From Pantoea eucrina (lineage in GTDB: Bacteria > Pseudomonadota > Gammaproteobacteria > Enterobacterales > Enterobacteriaceae), in NCBI RefSeq assembly GCF_001691555.1, contig NZ_MAYN01000001.1:310001-374000 (forward strand): a stretch of 64,000 nt of DNA. Direction: 5' to 3'. Shown in pieces: positions 8,836-16,948 of the stretch (position 1 is the stretch's first letter; every line of letters starts with the position of its first letter). The translations under genes and the position numbers were made by a program. The notes beneath the pieces are model-generated. The model searched no databases. It saw only the letters and a list, made by a program, of their open reading frames with translations, and had not been told where the DNA came from.

Positions 8836-9358
8836 ATCTACTCTCCGGAAATGTGGAGTCGCCCTGCCCAAGCGTACGCTGCATGATGACCGTATCAAGC
8901 CAGCGTCCGTGCTTGAAGCCCACAGATTTGAGCGTTCCGGTAATGCTGAAGCCTGCCGCACTATGCAGGGCAATAGAGGCGGTGTTTTCGCTGTTGCCAA
9001 CTACGGCCACGAGCTGGCGAAAGCTATGGGCCTCTGCCCATACGACCGCACTCGATAACAGCTTTTTTCCAATCCCCCTACCCTGAAAGTCAGGGGCAAT
9101 ATATACCGAGTCCTCCAGGGTGAATTTGTATGCACACCGCTCACGGTAGAGTGACAGGTAGCAGTACCCGCAGATATCGCCGTCCTCAACCGCCACAAAC
9201 CAGGGCAGTCCTGCTGCCTGCACCTTTTTCAGACGGGCTGTCATTTCAGCCGAATCCGGCGGTTCGGTTTCAAAGGTGGCGGTGCCATGCAATACGTGAT
9301 AAGCATAAATCTGCTGGATGGCAGGAATATGTCGTTCATCTGCTTCAGTTATTTCCAT
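8828..9358 (-). CDS. GNAT acetyltransferase, ArsN1/phosphinothricin type
   Basis: A 176-residue GNAT enzyme. The N-terminal block YAYHVLHGTATFETEPPD, the acetyl-CoA loop QGRGIGKKLL near residue 95 and the C-terminal GFKHGRWLDTVIMQ are the pattern of phosphinothricin (bialaphos) N-acetyltransferases and their ArsN1 relatives. ArsN1 acetylates the amino group of arsinothricin, an arsenic-containing glutamate mimic. The ars operons next door make the ArsN1 reading more likely than an unrelated herbicide-type acetyltransferase. It is the first gene of a two-gene unit with the MFS gene. The C-terminal extension DSTFPESRCD is poorly conserved in kind. Confidence 0.8.
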   Translation of the reverse strand: MEITEADERHIPAIQQIYAYHVLHGTATFETEPPDSAEMTARLKKVQAAGLPWFVAVEDGDICGYCYLSLYRERCAYKFTLEDSVYIAPDFQGRGIGKKLLSSAVVWAEAHSFRQLVAVVGNSENTASIALHSAAGFSITGTLKSVGFKHGRWLDTVIMQRTLGQGDSTFPESRCD

Positions 9359-9456
9359 CGATACTGCTCCTTCTGCGGTCAGAAGCAGAGACTAACCCGA
9401 ACGAAGAATTTCAGACAGGCAGCAGGACTTATCAGCGGCATAAGGAAAATTTTGGG

Positions 9457-10362
9457 ATGGCAAACCTGAATCTCGATCATCTGGCTACTTTCAGACTGGT
9501 TATCAGCCGGGGCAGTTTCTCTGGCGCGGCTGAAGCACTTGGTTTGTCGCAGCCTGCAGTGAGCCTGCAGATAAGACAACTGGAGCAGGCGCTTCAGGTC
9601 CGCCTTATCGAGCGAACCAGCCGGGGAGTAAGACCCACGTCTGCCGGTCTGACTCTGGCTGAGCACAGCTTAAAAATTGATGCCGTGGTAAGTACAGCAG
9701 TTGAATCAGTGTGTATGCATTCCGATGAGATAACCGGCACTGTTACTGTCGGCACAGGCGCAACGGCCTGTATACATCTGCTGCCTCCTTTACTGCAGCA
9801 ATTACGACAGACCCATCCCCTCCTGAAAGTGGACGTACGCACAGGTAACACTTCCGATATTGTGCGGGGCGTGGAGGAAAATCGTATCGATATTGGGCTG
9901 GTGACTCTGCCTGTCGCAGGTAAAAGCCTCAGCATCATCCCGCTGGGTACGGATGAGTTCGTTGTCATCATGGGAAAGGATGCATCAGAGCAGAGCGCGA
10001 AAATATGGACTCCGGGCGCATTGCTGCCGCTCCCGCTGATTATCTTCGAACCGGGAAGCGGGACACGCGCCCTGATTGATCAATGGTTCCGGGAGACGGG
10101 GCATATGGCCTGCCCGGTTATGGAGCTGGGCAGTATTGAGGCTATTAAGAGAATGGTCCGTGCTGGTCTTGGCTACAGCATTGTTCCCCGAATGTCTGTT
10201 GCATGTATTGGGGAAAGAGCGGGACTCGATCTTTACTCTTTGACGCCCCCTCTTCACAGGACGCTCGGGGCAGTTATGCGGGAGGACCGGATTGTAAGCA
10301 GAGCAATGAATGGAGTGCTGAAAAGCCTGCACAGCAGTTTTACAAAAAAAGAAATCATATAA
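9457..10362 (+). CDS. LysR-family transcriptional regulator
   Basis: A 301-residue LysR protein. The N-terminal winged helix reads LDHLATFRLVISRGSFSGAAEALGLSQPAVSLQIRQLE in two adjoining stretches, followed by a periplasmic-binding-like effector domain. The frame is open far upstream across the acetyltransferase gene, but MANLNLDHL at 9457 is the family start. It is transcribed divergently from the acetyltransferase-MFS pair with a gap of about 100 bp, the usual arrangement for a LysR regulator and its target. Confidence 0.88.
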   Translation: MANLNLDHLATFRLVISRGSFSGAAEALGLSQPAVSLQIRQLEQALQVRLIERTSRGVRPTSAGLTLAEHSLKIDAVVSTAVESVCMHSDEITGTVTVGTGATACIHLLPPLLQQLRQTHPLLKVDVRTGNTSDIVRGVEENRIDIGLVTLPVAGKSLSIIPLGTDEFVVIMGKDASEQSAKIWTPGALLPLPLIIFEPGSGTRALIDQWFRETGHMACPVMELGSIEAIKRMVRAGLGYSIVPRMSVACIGERAGLDLYSLTPPLHRTLGAVMREDRIVSRAMNGVLKSLHSSFTKKEII

Positions 10363-10455
10363 ATCTTGCTCGATATCTAAACCGGACAGGTCCGATCTAC
10401 TCTTTCTGGCGAAGTATAACTACAGCGCTTATCAGCAATCAATTGCCCGCTTTTC

Positions 10456-10671
10456 AATGTCCGTTTTTAGCACATAGCAGACCTTGTAATACCATCTTGC
10501 TGGCCCCCTCCGGCTCCCCGGCGTTGCCGGGTCGTCAGCCCTACTGCGCTAACCAACTGCGCCGGTAAGCTCCGCCGACTCCCTCCGGTGTTCGGGCCTT
10601 ACGGCTAGGGTCTGATGGCAACGGCTAGGTTAGCCGTCAATGTTCGCTATGAGCAAAAAGCGGACGTTATA
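10456..10671. repeat. TGTCCG-type repeats bracketing a GC-rich filler
   Basis: Element 10456-10486 (AATGTCCGTTTTTAGCACAT then AGCAGACC) and element 10639-10671 (AATGTTCGCTATGAGC then AAAAAGCGGACGTT) are related to the pairs at 3995 and 11670. The 150 bp between them are GC-rich and include CCGGCGTTGCCGG, a small hairpin. The whole 386-bp gap between LysR and the next gene has no supportable gene. It may be the remains of a small non-autonomous element. Confidence 0.45.
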
Positions 10672-10748
10672 GCTTAAGATGCCACTTGCTGTAAGAATAA
10701 AAAACAGCACAATCAAAGAGCTTAATTTGTGACCGGGAGCGATGTCAG

Positions 10749-11648
10749 ATGGATATGATGCTTAGGTTTATGCTTTCCCAATATGCAGAGCTGCCTTTTT
10801 CGCAGAAAAATCTTCATAGCTGGGTTGAAAAATGGATTTATGAGCAGGAACTAAGATGCGCAGACAGTGCTTTTGCCGCAAGGTTTCCGTGGAAAGAAAC
10901 GGGTTTGCCTCAATCCTATTTTTTACAGCGAAAGCTCTGTATCAATGGCCGATATTTTCTGACAGGCCCGCGTTATAAAGGCGGCGATATTAACTGCCCT
11001 TTTATCGATGTCGTAGCTTCGAGCGCCGGAATGGATGATTCCGTGCTTAAAGCTATCAGCCGGGAATGGAGGGAATTAAAACCACAACATATTCGCCAGC
11101 TTACGCCCGGCCACACTGCTGCCCAGGGTATAACTGATCAGCTTATATATGCATCCTGCCCGGTTAATAAACCAAAATATTATGACGATGCCCTTACCCT
11201 AAAGCCTGCTGCAAGCGCCGATTTTGATTGGTGCCGACAGGCTTTGCTGAAGGCCTACCAGCATTCATGGTCTACGATACCTGCCTTATCAGGTAGCCTG
11301 CGCTCTGTAGATAACGAAGACCTCAGTAAACATATTCTCAAGGGCCATGCGTATATAATTTACGAACAAGGCGACAGGGCCGGCTTAATCATTTGCGAGC
11401 CAGGGGAAATAGCTTTTTTAAAGGGTTGGCGGATTTCAGAAGAAGTCATCCTTCCCACGTTTCGCGGACGCGCTCTGGCTTCCCGGGCACAGCGCTTGCT
11501 GCGTAACCCCCTTTACCACTTTAGCCGGGAGGATAGCTTGATTACAGGAACTATCCTTCCGGAAAATTTTCCATCTATAAGAACAGCTGAAAAAGCGGGA
11601 CGGGCATGCGTTCTCAGATACGAGTTCTTACCGGTGCTTTTTGATTGA
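10749..11648 (+). CDS. hypothetical protein with GNAT-like C-terminus
   Basis: A 299-residue soluble protein I do not recognise as a whole. The last third resembles a GNAT domain: ILPTFRGRALASRAQRLL at about residues 235-252 looks like the acetyl-CoA-binding motif A, and TGTILPENFPSIRTAEKAGR at about 265-284 looks like motif B with its NxxSxxxxxKxG pattern. The first 140 residues carry no familiar motif. It stands alone between repeat-rich gaps, and no ribosome site stronger than GGGAGCGATG is seen. An acyltransferase acting on an unknown substrate is the best guess. Confidence 0.55.
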   Translation: MDMMLRFMLSQYAELPFSQKNLHSWVEKWIYEQELRCADSAFAARFPWKETGLPQSYFLQRKLCINGRYFLTGPRYKGGDINCPFIDVVASSAGMDDSVLKAISREWRELKPQHIRQLTPGHTAAQGITDQLIYASCPVNKPKYYDDALTLKPAASADFDWCRQALLKAYQHSWSTIPALSGSLRSVDNEDLSKHILKGHAYIIYEQGDRAGLIICEPGEIAFLKGWRISEEVILPTFRGRALASRAQRLLRNPLYHFSREDSLITGTILPENFPSIRTAEKAGRACVLRYEFLPVLFD

Positions 11649-11669
11649 ACGGCACATCGCCATAACGTA

Positions 11670-11704
11670 TTAATGTCCGCTTCTGGCACACAACGGACGG
11701 TGAC
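11670..11704. repeat. TGTCCGCTTCTGGCACA repeat copy
   Basis: It shares TGTCCGCTTCTGGCACA exactly with the copy at 3995-4030, followed by a degraded opposite arm AACGGACGG. It lies between the GNAT-like gene and the umuC remnant. Confidence 0.55.
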
Positions 11705-11862
11705 TGATCATTTCCTTTTGAAGATGCTTCTCATAGGATTCGCTCTAAAATTTGCTAACTGAAGTAGCCCTCCGAGTCTTAACACACAGAAAAAGTTAGT
11801 AATTCAATACGCATAAAAATCATGTCGTTACATATTACTAACTGTTAGGGCCATTCAGATAT

Positions 11863-12643
11863 AATGATGGCTGCGTGATTGCCCGTTCAGCTGAAGCAAA
11901 GCGCATGGGTATCAAAATGGCGGCTCCCTGGTTTAAGCATGAACGCTATTTTCGCGATAACGGCGTACACGTTTTTAGTTCTAACTATGAACTCTATGGC
12001 GATATGTCGGCGCGGATGATGGCAATACTTGACGAGATGCCTGCCGGGCAGGAGGTGTACTCTATCGATGAAAGCTTTCTCGATGTCACCGGCATCAGCA
12101 GTTATATGCCGCTGGAACGCTTCGGTCAGCAGATGCGCGAGCGCGTTCGCCGGGAAACCGGCCTGACCATTGGTGTAGGTTTTGGCCCGACCAAAACGCT
12201 GGCCAGTCTTGCGAATCAGGCGGCAAAGCAGTGGACGAAAACACACGGCGTGGTCGATCTCTCGGAGACACGGCGCCAGCAAAAATAGCTGCAGCTGACG
12301 CCCATTGGCGATATCTGAGGTATTGGCTGGCGCATCGCCCAGCGTCTGGAAGAGATGGGGCTCCCGCTGCCGGCATCTCACCGTCTCTGTGACGACCGGG
12401 CGCTATGGCGATGAACCCAGATACTCGGCTACGGCACCCGTCAGCTGGCAATATCCGACGGCGGACACGCGTGACATTGTAGCCTTTGCGCTGATGACGG
12501 CGCTGGACGCCATCAACCGTTCAGGGAAGGGGAAAATCGGTTTTGCCAGTCAGACCACAGGAAACCAGGCGTGGCAGATGAAACGTAACATGCTGCCGCC
12601 TCGTTACACTACGCGCCTGGCTGATATCCCTGTCATCAAATAG
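11863..12643 (+). pseudogene. umuC: decayed umuC (DNA polymerase V subunit)
   Basis: The translation is recognisable as UmuC from NDGCVIARSAEAKRMG onward, with SSNYELYGDMSARMM, the catalytic-region YSIDESFLDVTG and GPTKTLASLANQAAKQW. The first 30-odd codons are absent; homology starts abruptly at 11863. An in-frame TAG ends the first part at 12286, more stops follow within the GIGWRIAQRLEEMG stretch, and the middle of the gene is deleted. The C-terminal end WQMKRNMLPPRYTTR is still visible up to 12643. Without a start, with stops and with an internal deletion it cannot make a working translesion polymerase. No umuD is nearby. Confidence 0.9.
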
Positions 12644-12797
12644 TGAGCATAATCTGCTGGCGTTATTTAGCGCCGGCATAGTCCTGACTGCCCGTCTTAT
12701 CGCTTACTATTTACCATCCTGCTTAATTTTTGCTTAAGCATACTCCGTTAATCTGGTCGCTCTGTCAGCCCATGCCGGGCTTTTCCGGAGCACTTTC

Positions 12798-13571
12798 ATG
12801 CAAAATAATAACACACAGCCTCTCGCTTTAAGCAAAGTACCCACAGTCACCGCAACGTTCTGGTTAGTGAAAATTCTTGCCACAACGCTTGGTGAAACCG
12901 GGGGTGATGCAGTCACAATGTCGATGAATCTCGGCTATTTCACCGGCACCCTGATTTTTGCCCTGATTTTTCTTGTTGCCGTTGTTGTTCAGATAAGACA
13001 CAGCAGCTTCAATAAGTGGATCTACTGGATCACTGTGGTGGCAACCACCACAATGGGAACCACGCTGGCCGATTTTGCCGATCGCTCACTCGGGATAGGC
13101 TATCCGGGCGGAACGCTGCTGCTGAGCACGCTGTTAATACTCACGCTGTTTCTCTGGCGCGTGACCTGCGGTACCGTTGCGGTAAGCTCAGTCAATACCG
13201 GCGTGACGGAGATTTTTTACTGGGTGACAATTATGTTTTCGCAAACCCTGGGTACGGCACTCGGCGACTGGACGGCAGACACGGAAGGACTGGGTTATGA
13301 GGGCAGCATGATGTTGTTTGCCGGCGCACTCGCTGTTGTCTGGGCTGGCAGCCGCTTTACGACCTTCTCACGCACCGCACTTTTCTGGACCGCCTTTATT
13401 CTTACCCGGCCGCTGGGTGCAGTTGTCGGGGATTTCCTCGATAAGCCGCTAGCGGCGGGCGGGATGGCGCTGAGTCGCTATAGTGCGTCCCTGACCCTGA
13501 CGCTACTTATCGTGACGCTGCTCTGGCTATTACCACAGCGACCAGCCATCCACTCAGCCCCGGCGCATTAA
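12798..13571 (+). CDS. COG4705-like four-repeat membrane protein
   Basis: A 257-residue integral membrane protein made of four similar units, each with a T(L/M)G..xxD core: KILATTLGETGGDAV, ATTTMGTTLADFADRS, SQTLGTALGDWTAD and TRPLGAVVGDFLDK. Each is followed by a hydrophobic helix pair. This matches the uncharacterised COG4705 family. The repeated acidic residues next to membrane segments suggest cation handling, which is inference. The gene stands alone, with a GGAGCACTTTC ribosome region, and converges with the next regulator gene. Confidence 0.7.
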   Translation: MQNNNTQPLALSKVPTVTATFWLVKILATTLGETGGDAVTMSMNLGYFTGTLIFALIFLVAVVVQIRHSSFNKWIYWITVVATTTMGTTLADFADRSLGIGYPGGTLLLSTLLILTLFLWRVTCGTVAVSSVNTGVTEIFYWVTIMFSQTLGTALGDWTADTEGLGYEGSMMLFAGALAVVWAGSRFTTFSRTALFWTAFILTRPLGAVVGDFLDKPLAAGGMALSRYSASLTLTLLIVTLLWLLPQRPAIHSAPAH

Positions 13572-13580
13572 CCGCGTACT

Positions 13581-14252
13581 TTATTCAGGCGCGAGGTTTG
13601 TCAGCGGCGTGATGCGGTATGCACAGCGTCGCGCCTGCTGCAGAATATGTTCAACGCGCTCTACTTTCGCCTCCAGTACCTCACTGAACAGCATCAGTTC
13701 AGCGCGGCAGAACCCCTGGCAGGCAGCGGCAGCGGCACAGATGGGACAGTGGTTCTCAATCAGCAGGAGCGTGCCGTCGGCCTGCTCCTCATACTCCGCC
13801 ATATAGCCCTCCAGCGACCGCAGGGCTGCCAGGCGCGCAACCCGCTCCCGCAAGCTGGCAGCATCCTGTAGCTCACGCAGGTAGGCGGCGCGGCTGCTCT
13901 GTTCGCGCAAATCTATCAGGCGATCAATCGCCTGTTCACCAAAAGCGTGCCGCACCGTATCCAGCAGCTGCACTGTCAGCGTTGCATGCGCATCCGGAAA
14001 GCGACCGTGTCCCGCCTGCGTCAGCATCCAGAACTGTCCCGGACGCCCTACTCCTTTGCTCCGCGAGAAAGACTCTACCAGTGCTGATGACGCAAGTTTG
14101 CTGAGTTGCTGACGAGCCGCTTCAGCCGTCATGCCCAGCAGGTCTCCCGCCTCAGCAGACTGCAGCGGCCCGCGCGTTTTCAGCAGGTAAAGCAAACGTT
14201 CTGGTGTTGCCTGTGCGCTTTCACCCGAATTTAACAAGCGATTGCTTGACAA
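13581..14252 (-). CDS. SufR-like winged-helix regulator with cysteine cluster
   Basis: A 223-residue regulator. The N-terminal winged helix (TPERLLYLLKTRGPLQSAEAGDLLGMTAEAARQQLSKL in two stretches) belongs to the COG2345 group. The C-terminal half holds CPICAAAAACQGFC at about residues 170-183, the cysteine pattern that binds an Fe-S cluster in SufR-type regulators. It is divergent from the MFS pump gene starting at 14363, which is its probable target. A redox or Fe-S signal is inferred from the cysteines. Confidence 0.78.
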   Translation of the reverse strand: MSSNRLLNSGESAQATPERLLYLLKTRGPLQSAEAGDLLGMTAEAARQQLSKLASSALVESFSRSKGVGRPGQFWMLTQAGHGRFPDAHATLTVQLLDTVRHAFGEQAIDRLIDLREQSSRAAYLRELQDAASLRERVARLAALRSLEGYMAEYEEQADGTLLLIENHCPICAAAAACQGFCRAELMLFSEVLEAKVERVEHILQQARRCAYRITPLTNLAPE

Positions 14253-14362
14253 AATATTTTACCCTCTTTAATAATCCAAGCGTTTTCTTGTTTTATTAAT
14301 GTAACGGATCCCGCTGCGCTCAGCAACGGGGCAAATGACGCAACGCATGCCGGGAGGCTTAT

Positions 14363-15787
14363 ATGTCGTCAGGACAGGAAGGAAGCTGGAGTGAGTTACT
14401 GGGAGGCAAAAATCTGTTTTTTGCCGTTGCGCTTTCAGGCGGCGTCGCACTGCACGCCATTAATATCTACATTGCCACCACGGTGCTTCCCTCCGTTATC
14501 AGGGAAATTGGCGGACTGCATCTCTACGCATGGAACACGACGTTATTTGTCGTCGCCTCAATACTGGGTTCTGCGCTGACCGCACGCCTGCTGGCCGTAA
14601 CCGGCGCGCGGCAGGCTTATCTGGTGGCGGCACTGCTGTTTATAGCGGGCAGTCTGGTCTGTGCGCTGGCACCCGACATGCCGGTAATGCTGGCAGGCCG
14701 TGCACTACAGGGGCTGGGCGGTGGTTTTCTGTTCGCACTCTGCTATGCCATGATCTATGCCGTTTTTGAGGAGAAGCTCTGGCCACGGGCGATGGCGCTG
14801 ATCTCCGGCATGTGGGGCGTGGCGACGCTTTTGGGTCCGGCGGCGGGCGGAATATTTGCCGAAATGGATGCGTGGCGCATGGCATTTGGCATACTGATAC
14901 CGGTTACGCTGAGTTATATGCTGCTGGTCTGGCTGATTTTCCCGGCGCGTAAACGGGCAGAGGCCTCTCACACCGGTAAGCTCCCCTGGGTACAGTTAAT
15001 ATTCCTGGTCACAGCCGTTTTGGCTGTGAGCGCAGGGAGTATGTCCTCTGCCATCACGGTGAATATAGCCGGAATAAGCGCAGCGGCTTTACTGATACTG
15101 CTGCTGATCCGCCAGGAATTTATCAGTGAAACCCGCCTGTTACCGCGTAATGCGCTGCGTCTGAATTCGCCTCTGCTGGCGCTCTACATCACAATGGCTC
15201 TGCTCATTATCGGCATGACCAGTGAAACCTTTGTGCCCTATTTTCTTCAAATCCTGCATGGCCAGACGCCGCTGATTTCCGGTTATCTGGCGGCGCTGAT
15301 GGCGGCAGGCTGGACGGTATCAGAAATATGGAGTTCCGGCTGGCAGATGCGAGGCATTAAGCGCGCGATTGCCGCAGGGCCCGCGCTGGTTCTGGCTGGC
15401 ATGGTGCTGCTGGCGTTTGTAACTCCACGCTCAGCCAGTAGCGACGGGCAGATACTCGTGCTGATCGGGACGGGGCTGGCTCTGATTGGGTTTGGCATCG
15501 GACTGGGCTGGCCACATTTGCTGACGCGCATCCTGCAGGTGGTTCCCGCAGACGATCAGGACGCTGCCGCAACGTCTATCACCACGGTTCAGCTGTTTGC
15601 TACCGCACTGGGCTCCGCCATAGCCGGTATGCTTGCCAACGCCGGTGGCCTGTCCGCGCCGGGGGGGATCGCTGGCGCCTCCTCTGCGGCCTGGCTGCTT
15701 TTTGCCGTCATGGCAGGTGCCCCGATGCTCTCTCTGCTGAGCGCTAAAAAGGTCATCGCCGGATTTAAGCAGCAGAAAGTCAGCTAA
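14363..15787 (+). CDS. MFS drug exporter, DHA2-like
   Basis: A 474-residue major facilitator protein with about 14 hydrophobic segments. The N-terminal domain shows IYIATTVLPSVIREIGGL (as in DHA2/EmrB pumps, where this loop carries acidic residues), then AGRALQGLGGGFLFALCYAM and WGVATLLGPAAGGIFAE near motif C. It is a proton-driven exporter of drug-like compounds by family, substrate unknown. It is divergent from the SufR-like regulator and alone in its transcript. Confidence 0.85.
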   Translation: MSSGQEGSWSELLGGKNLFFAVALSGGVALHAINIYIATTVLPSVIREIGGLHLYAWNTTLFVVASILGSALTARLLAVTGARQAYLVAALLFIAGSLVCALAPDMPVMLAGRALQGLGGGFLFALCYAMIYAVFEEKLWPRAMALISGMWGVATLLGPAAGGIFAEMDAWRMAFGILIPVTLSYMLLVWLIFPARKRAEASHTGKLPWVQLIFLVTAVLAVSAGSMSSAITVNIAGISAAALLILLLIRQEFISETRLLPRNALRLNSPLLALYITMALLIIGMTSETFVPYFLQILHGQTPLISGYLAALMAAGWTVSEIWSSGWQMRGIKRAIAAGPALVLAGMVLLAFVTPRSASSDGQILVLIGTGLALIGFGIGLGWPHLLTRILQVVPADDQDAAATSITTVQLFATALGSAIAGMLANAGGLSAPGGIAGASSAAWLLFAVMAGAPMLSLLSAKKVIAGFKQQKVS

Positions 15788-15795
15788 AACCGGAA

Positions 15796-15820
15796 CGCCT
15801 CTGTTGAGCTGTCAGAGGCG
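15796..15820. terminator. hairpin after MFS gene
   Basis: The 8-bp stem CGCCTCTG / CAGAGGCG with a 9-nt loop begins 9 bp after the MFS stop. There is no strong T run, so termination efficiency is uncertain. Confidence 0.5.
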
Positions 15821-15893
15821 CTCTGGCTTGCGCAAAGCGTTGTGTGGGGATCCAGAGAACTCACCGGCTGGCCGGACGACGTAACAGACAGGA

Positions 15894-16292
15894 TCAGTTC
15901 TGCTGTAGTGCGCGCTGTTCGCTCTCGTTCATCGCGCGGTGCAGGGTATCAAGCAGCGGTTCAATATCCAGCGGCTTGGTAAAAACGTCAAATACACCCT
16001 CCTGAAACGTACTGCGGCAGACATCAAGGGTGCCATATCCGGTCATAAGAATGACCGGCAGCAGAGGATGACGGGCGCGCTGTGCTGTCAGCCACTCCAG
16101 CCCACTGATGCCGGATAGCCGGACATCCACCAGCAAACAGCCGCGCAGCGGCAGCGGTTCTGCAGTGGCCGCGGCATCAAACGCAGCCAGCTCGCCGAAA
16201 TCGGCCACCTCATAATCCACAGTTTTCAGCAGAAATCCCAGCGACTCCCTTACTGACAAATCATCATCCACTAACCACACTTTCGCGCTCAT
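15894..16292 (-). CDS. receiver-only response regulator, FixJ/TtrR-like
   Basis: A 132-residue receiver domain. DD at residues 9-10, the phosphoacceptor Asp in LLVDVRLSGISGLEWL (about residue 56), the Thr of LMTGYG and the Lys of FTKPLD are all present, so phosphorylation should be possible. FixJ/TtrR proteins have a LuxR-type DNA-binding domain after the receiver. Here the frame ends at LQQN and no HTH follows, so the protein cannot bind DNA as usual. The sensor kinase gene just upstream is degraded. This looks like a decaying two-component system whose receiver has survived. Confidence 0.75.
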   Translation of the reverse strand: MSAKVWLVDDDLSVRESLGFLLKTVDYEVADFGELAAFDAAATAEPLPLRGCLLVDVRLSGISGLEWLTAQRARHPLLPVILMTGYGTLDVCRSTFQEGVFDVFTKPLDIEPLLDTLHRAMNESEQRALQQN

Positions 16293-16296
16293 TCCA

Positions 16297-16431
16297 TTAC
16301 TCCGCTGCCGGAAAAATTAACGTTATCTCTGCGCCATATGTGGCGCTGTTTACCCGTTGCCGCCGGGCGCTCGTGCGCAAAACCAGGGTTGCTATCAGCG
16401 CTTGCCCGGCCCGGAACTGTCCGGAAGAAAG
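16297..16431 (-). pseudogene. C-terminal remnant of a histidine kinase
   Basis: Just upstream of the response regulator the minus strand encodes VNSATYGAEITLIFPAAE and a stop at 16297-16299. This is the typical last strand of a HATPase domain, and it ends 4 nt before the regulator's ATG, as in a kinase-regulator operon. Upstream the frame loses kinase similarity: no GLGL or N-box could be read, and stops appear in all frames. The remaining 500 bp up to aroQ contain no supportable gene and probably hold degraded kinase sequence. Confidence 0.5.
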
Positions 16432-16948
16432 CAACAAAATGACGTACAGGCTTCAGTCGGGCTGTCAGCAGGAAAGCCCTGTTGTTATCGTTCAGTCCTG
16501 TCCGCGCACGCTGTGCGATGCTGATGTCCGCTCTGCTCCGAACAAACATCTGGTACTGATTTATGAGCAGTCGCCACCCCTGCATGCGCGTATTTTCAGA
16601 AAAGTTCGCTGCCTGCCGCAGCGGATCCCGCTGTTCAGCTCGATGCCATAAGCGTGATATCCGGCCTGCTGCACAGGATACGTCTGTCAGGCCTGCTACT
16701 CTCCTGCAAACCATCGGCATAGTGTGAACAGAATCAACAATAGTCAGCAAAAATAATTGCTTATCTTTCACAGGCAATGCATCTGCGGCATAGTGCTTTG
16801 TTAAGACACTGAATTATTCAGCGTTTACCGGGTGTGATCTTTCCACAATCGTTTTCAGAACACTATCAGCAGTAGTCTGGATAGCGCAGCCTGCAGTACC
16901 ACTCTAAACTCATGCCGCAGGCGGAATAACGTATAAAGAGGTGTAACG

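Noticed and set aside
10535-10575. tRNA-like D-arm on the minus strand (GCGCAGTTGGTTAGCGC)
   Set aside because: A good D-arm and an anticodon-like loop can be drawn, but there is no T-arm (no TTCGA-type loop) and no pairing acceptor stem, so it is not a tRNA gene. At most it is a fragment.
16289-16777. 162-codon minus-strand frame upstream of the response regulator
   Set aside because: Its translation is not kinase-like; the kinase C-terminus lies in a different frame, so this open frame is incidental within degraded DNA.
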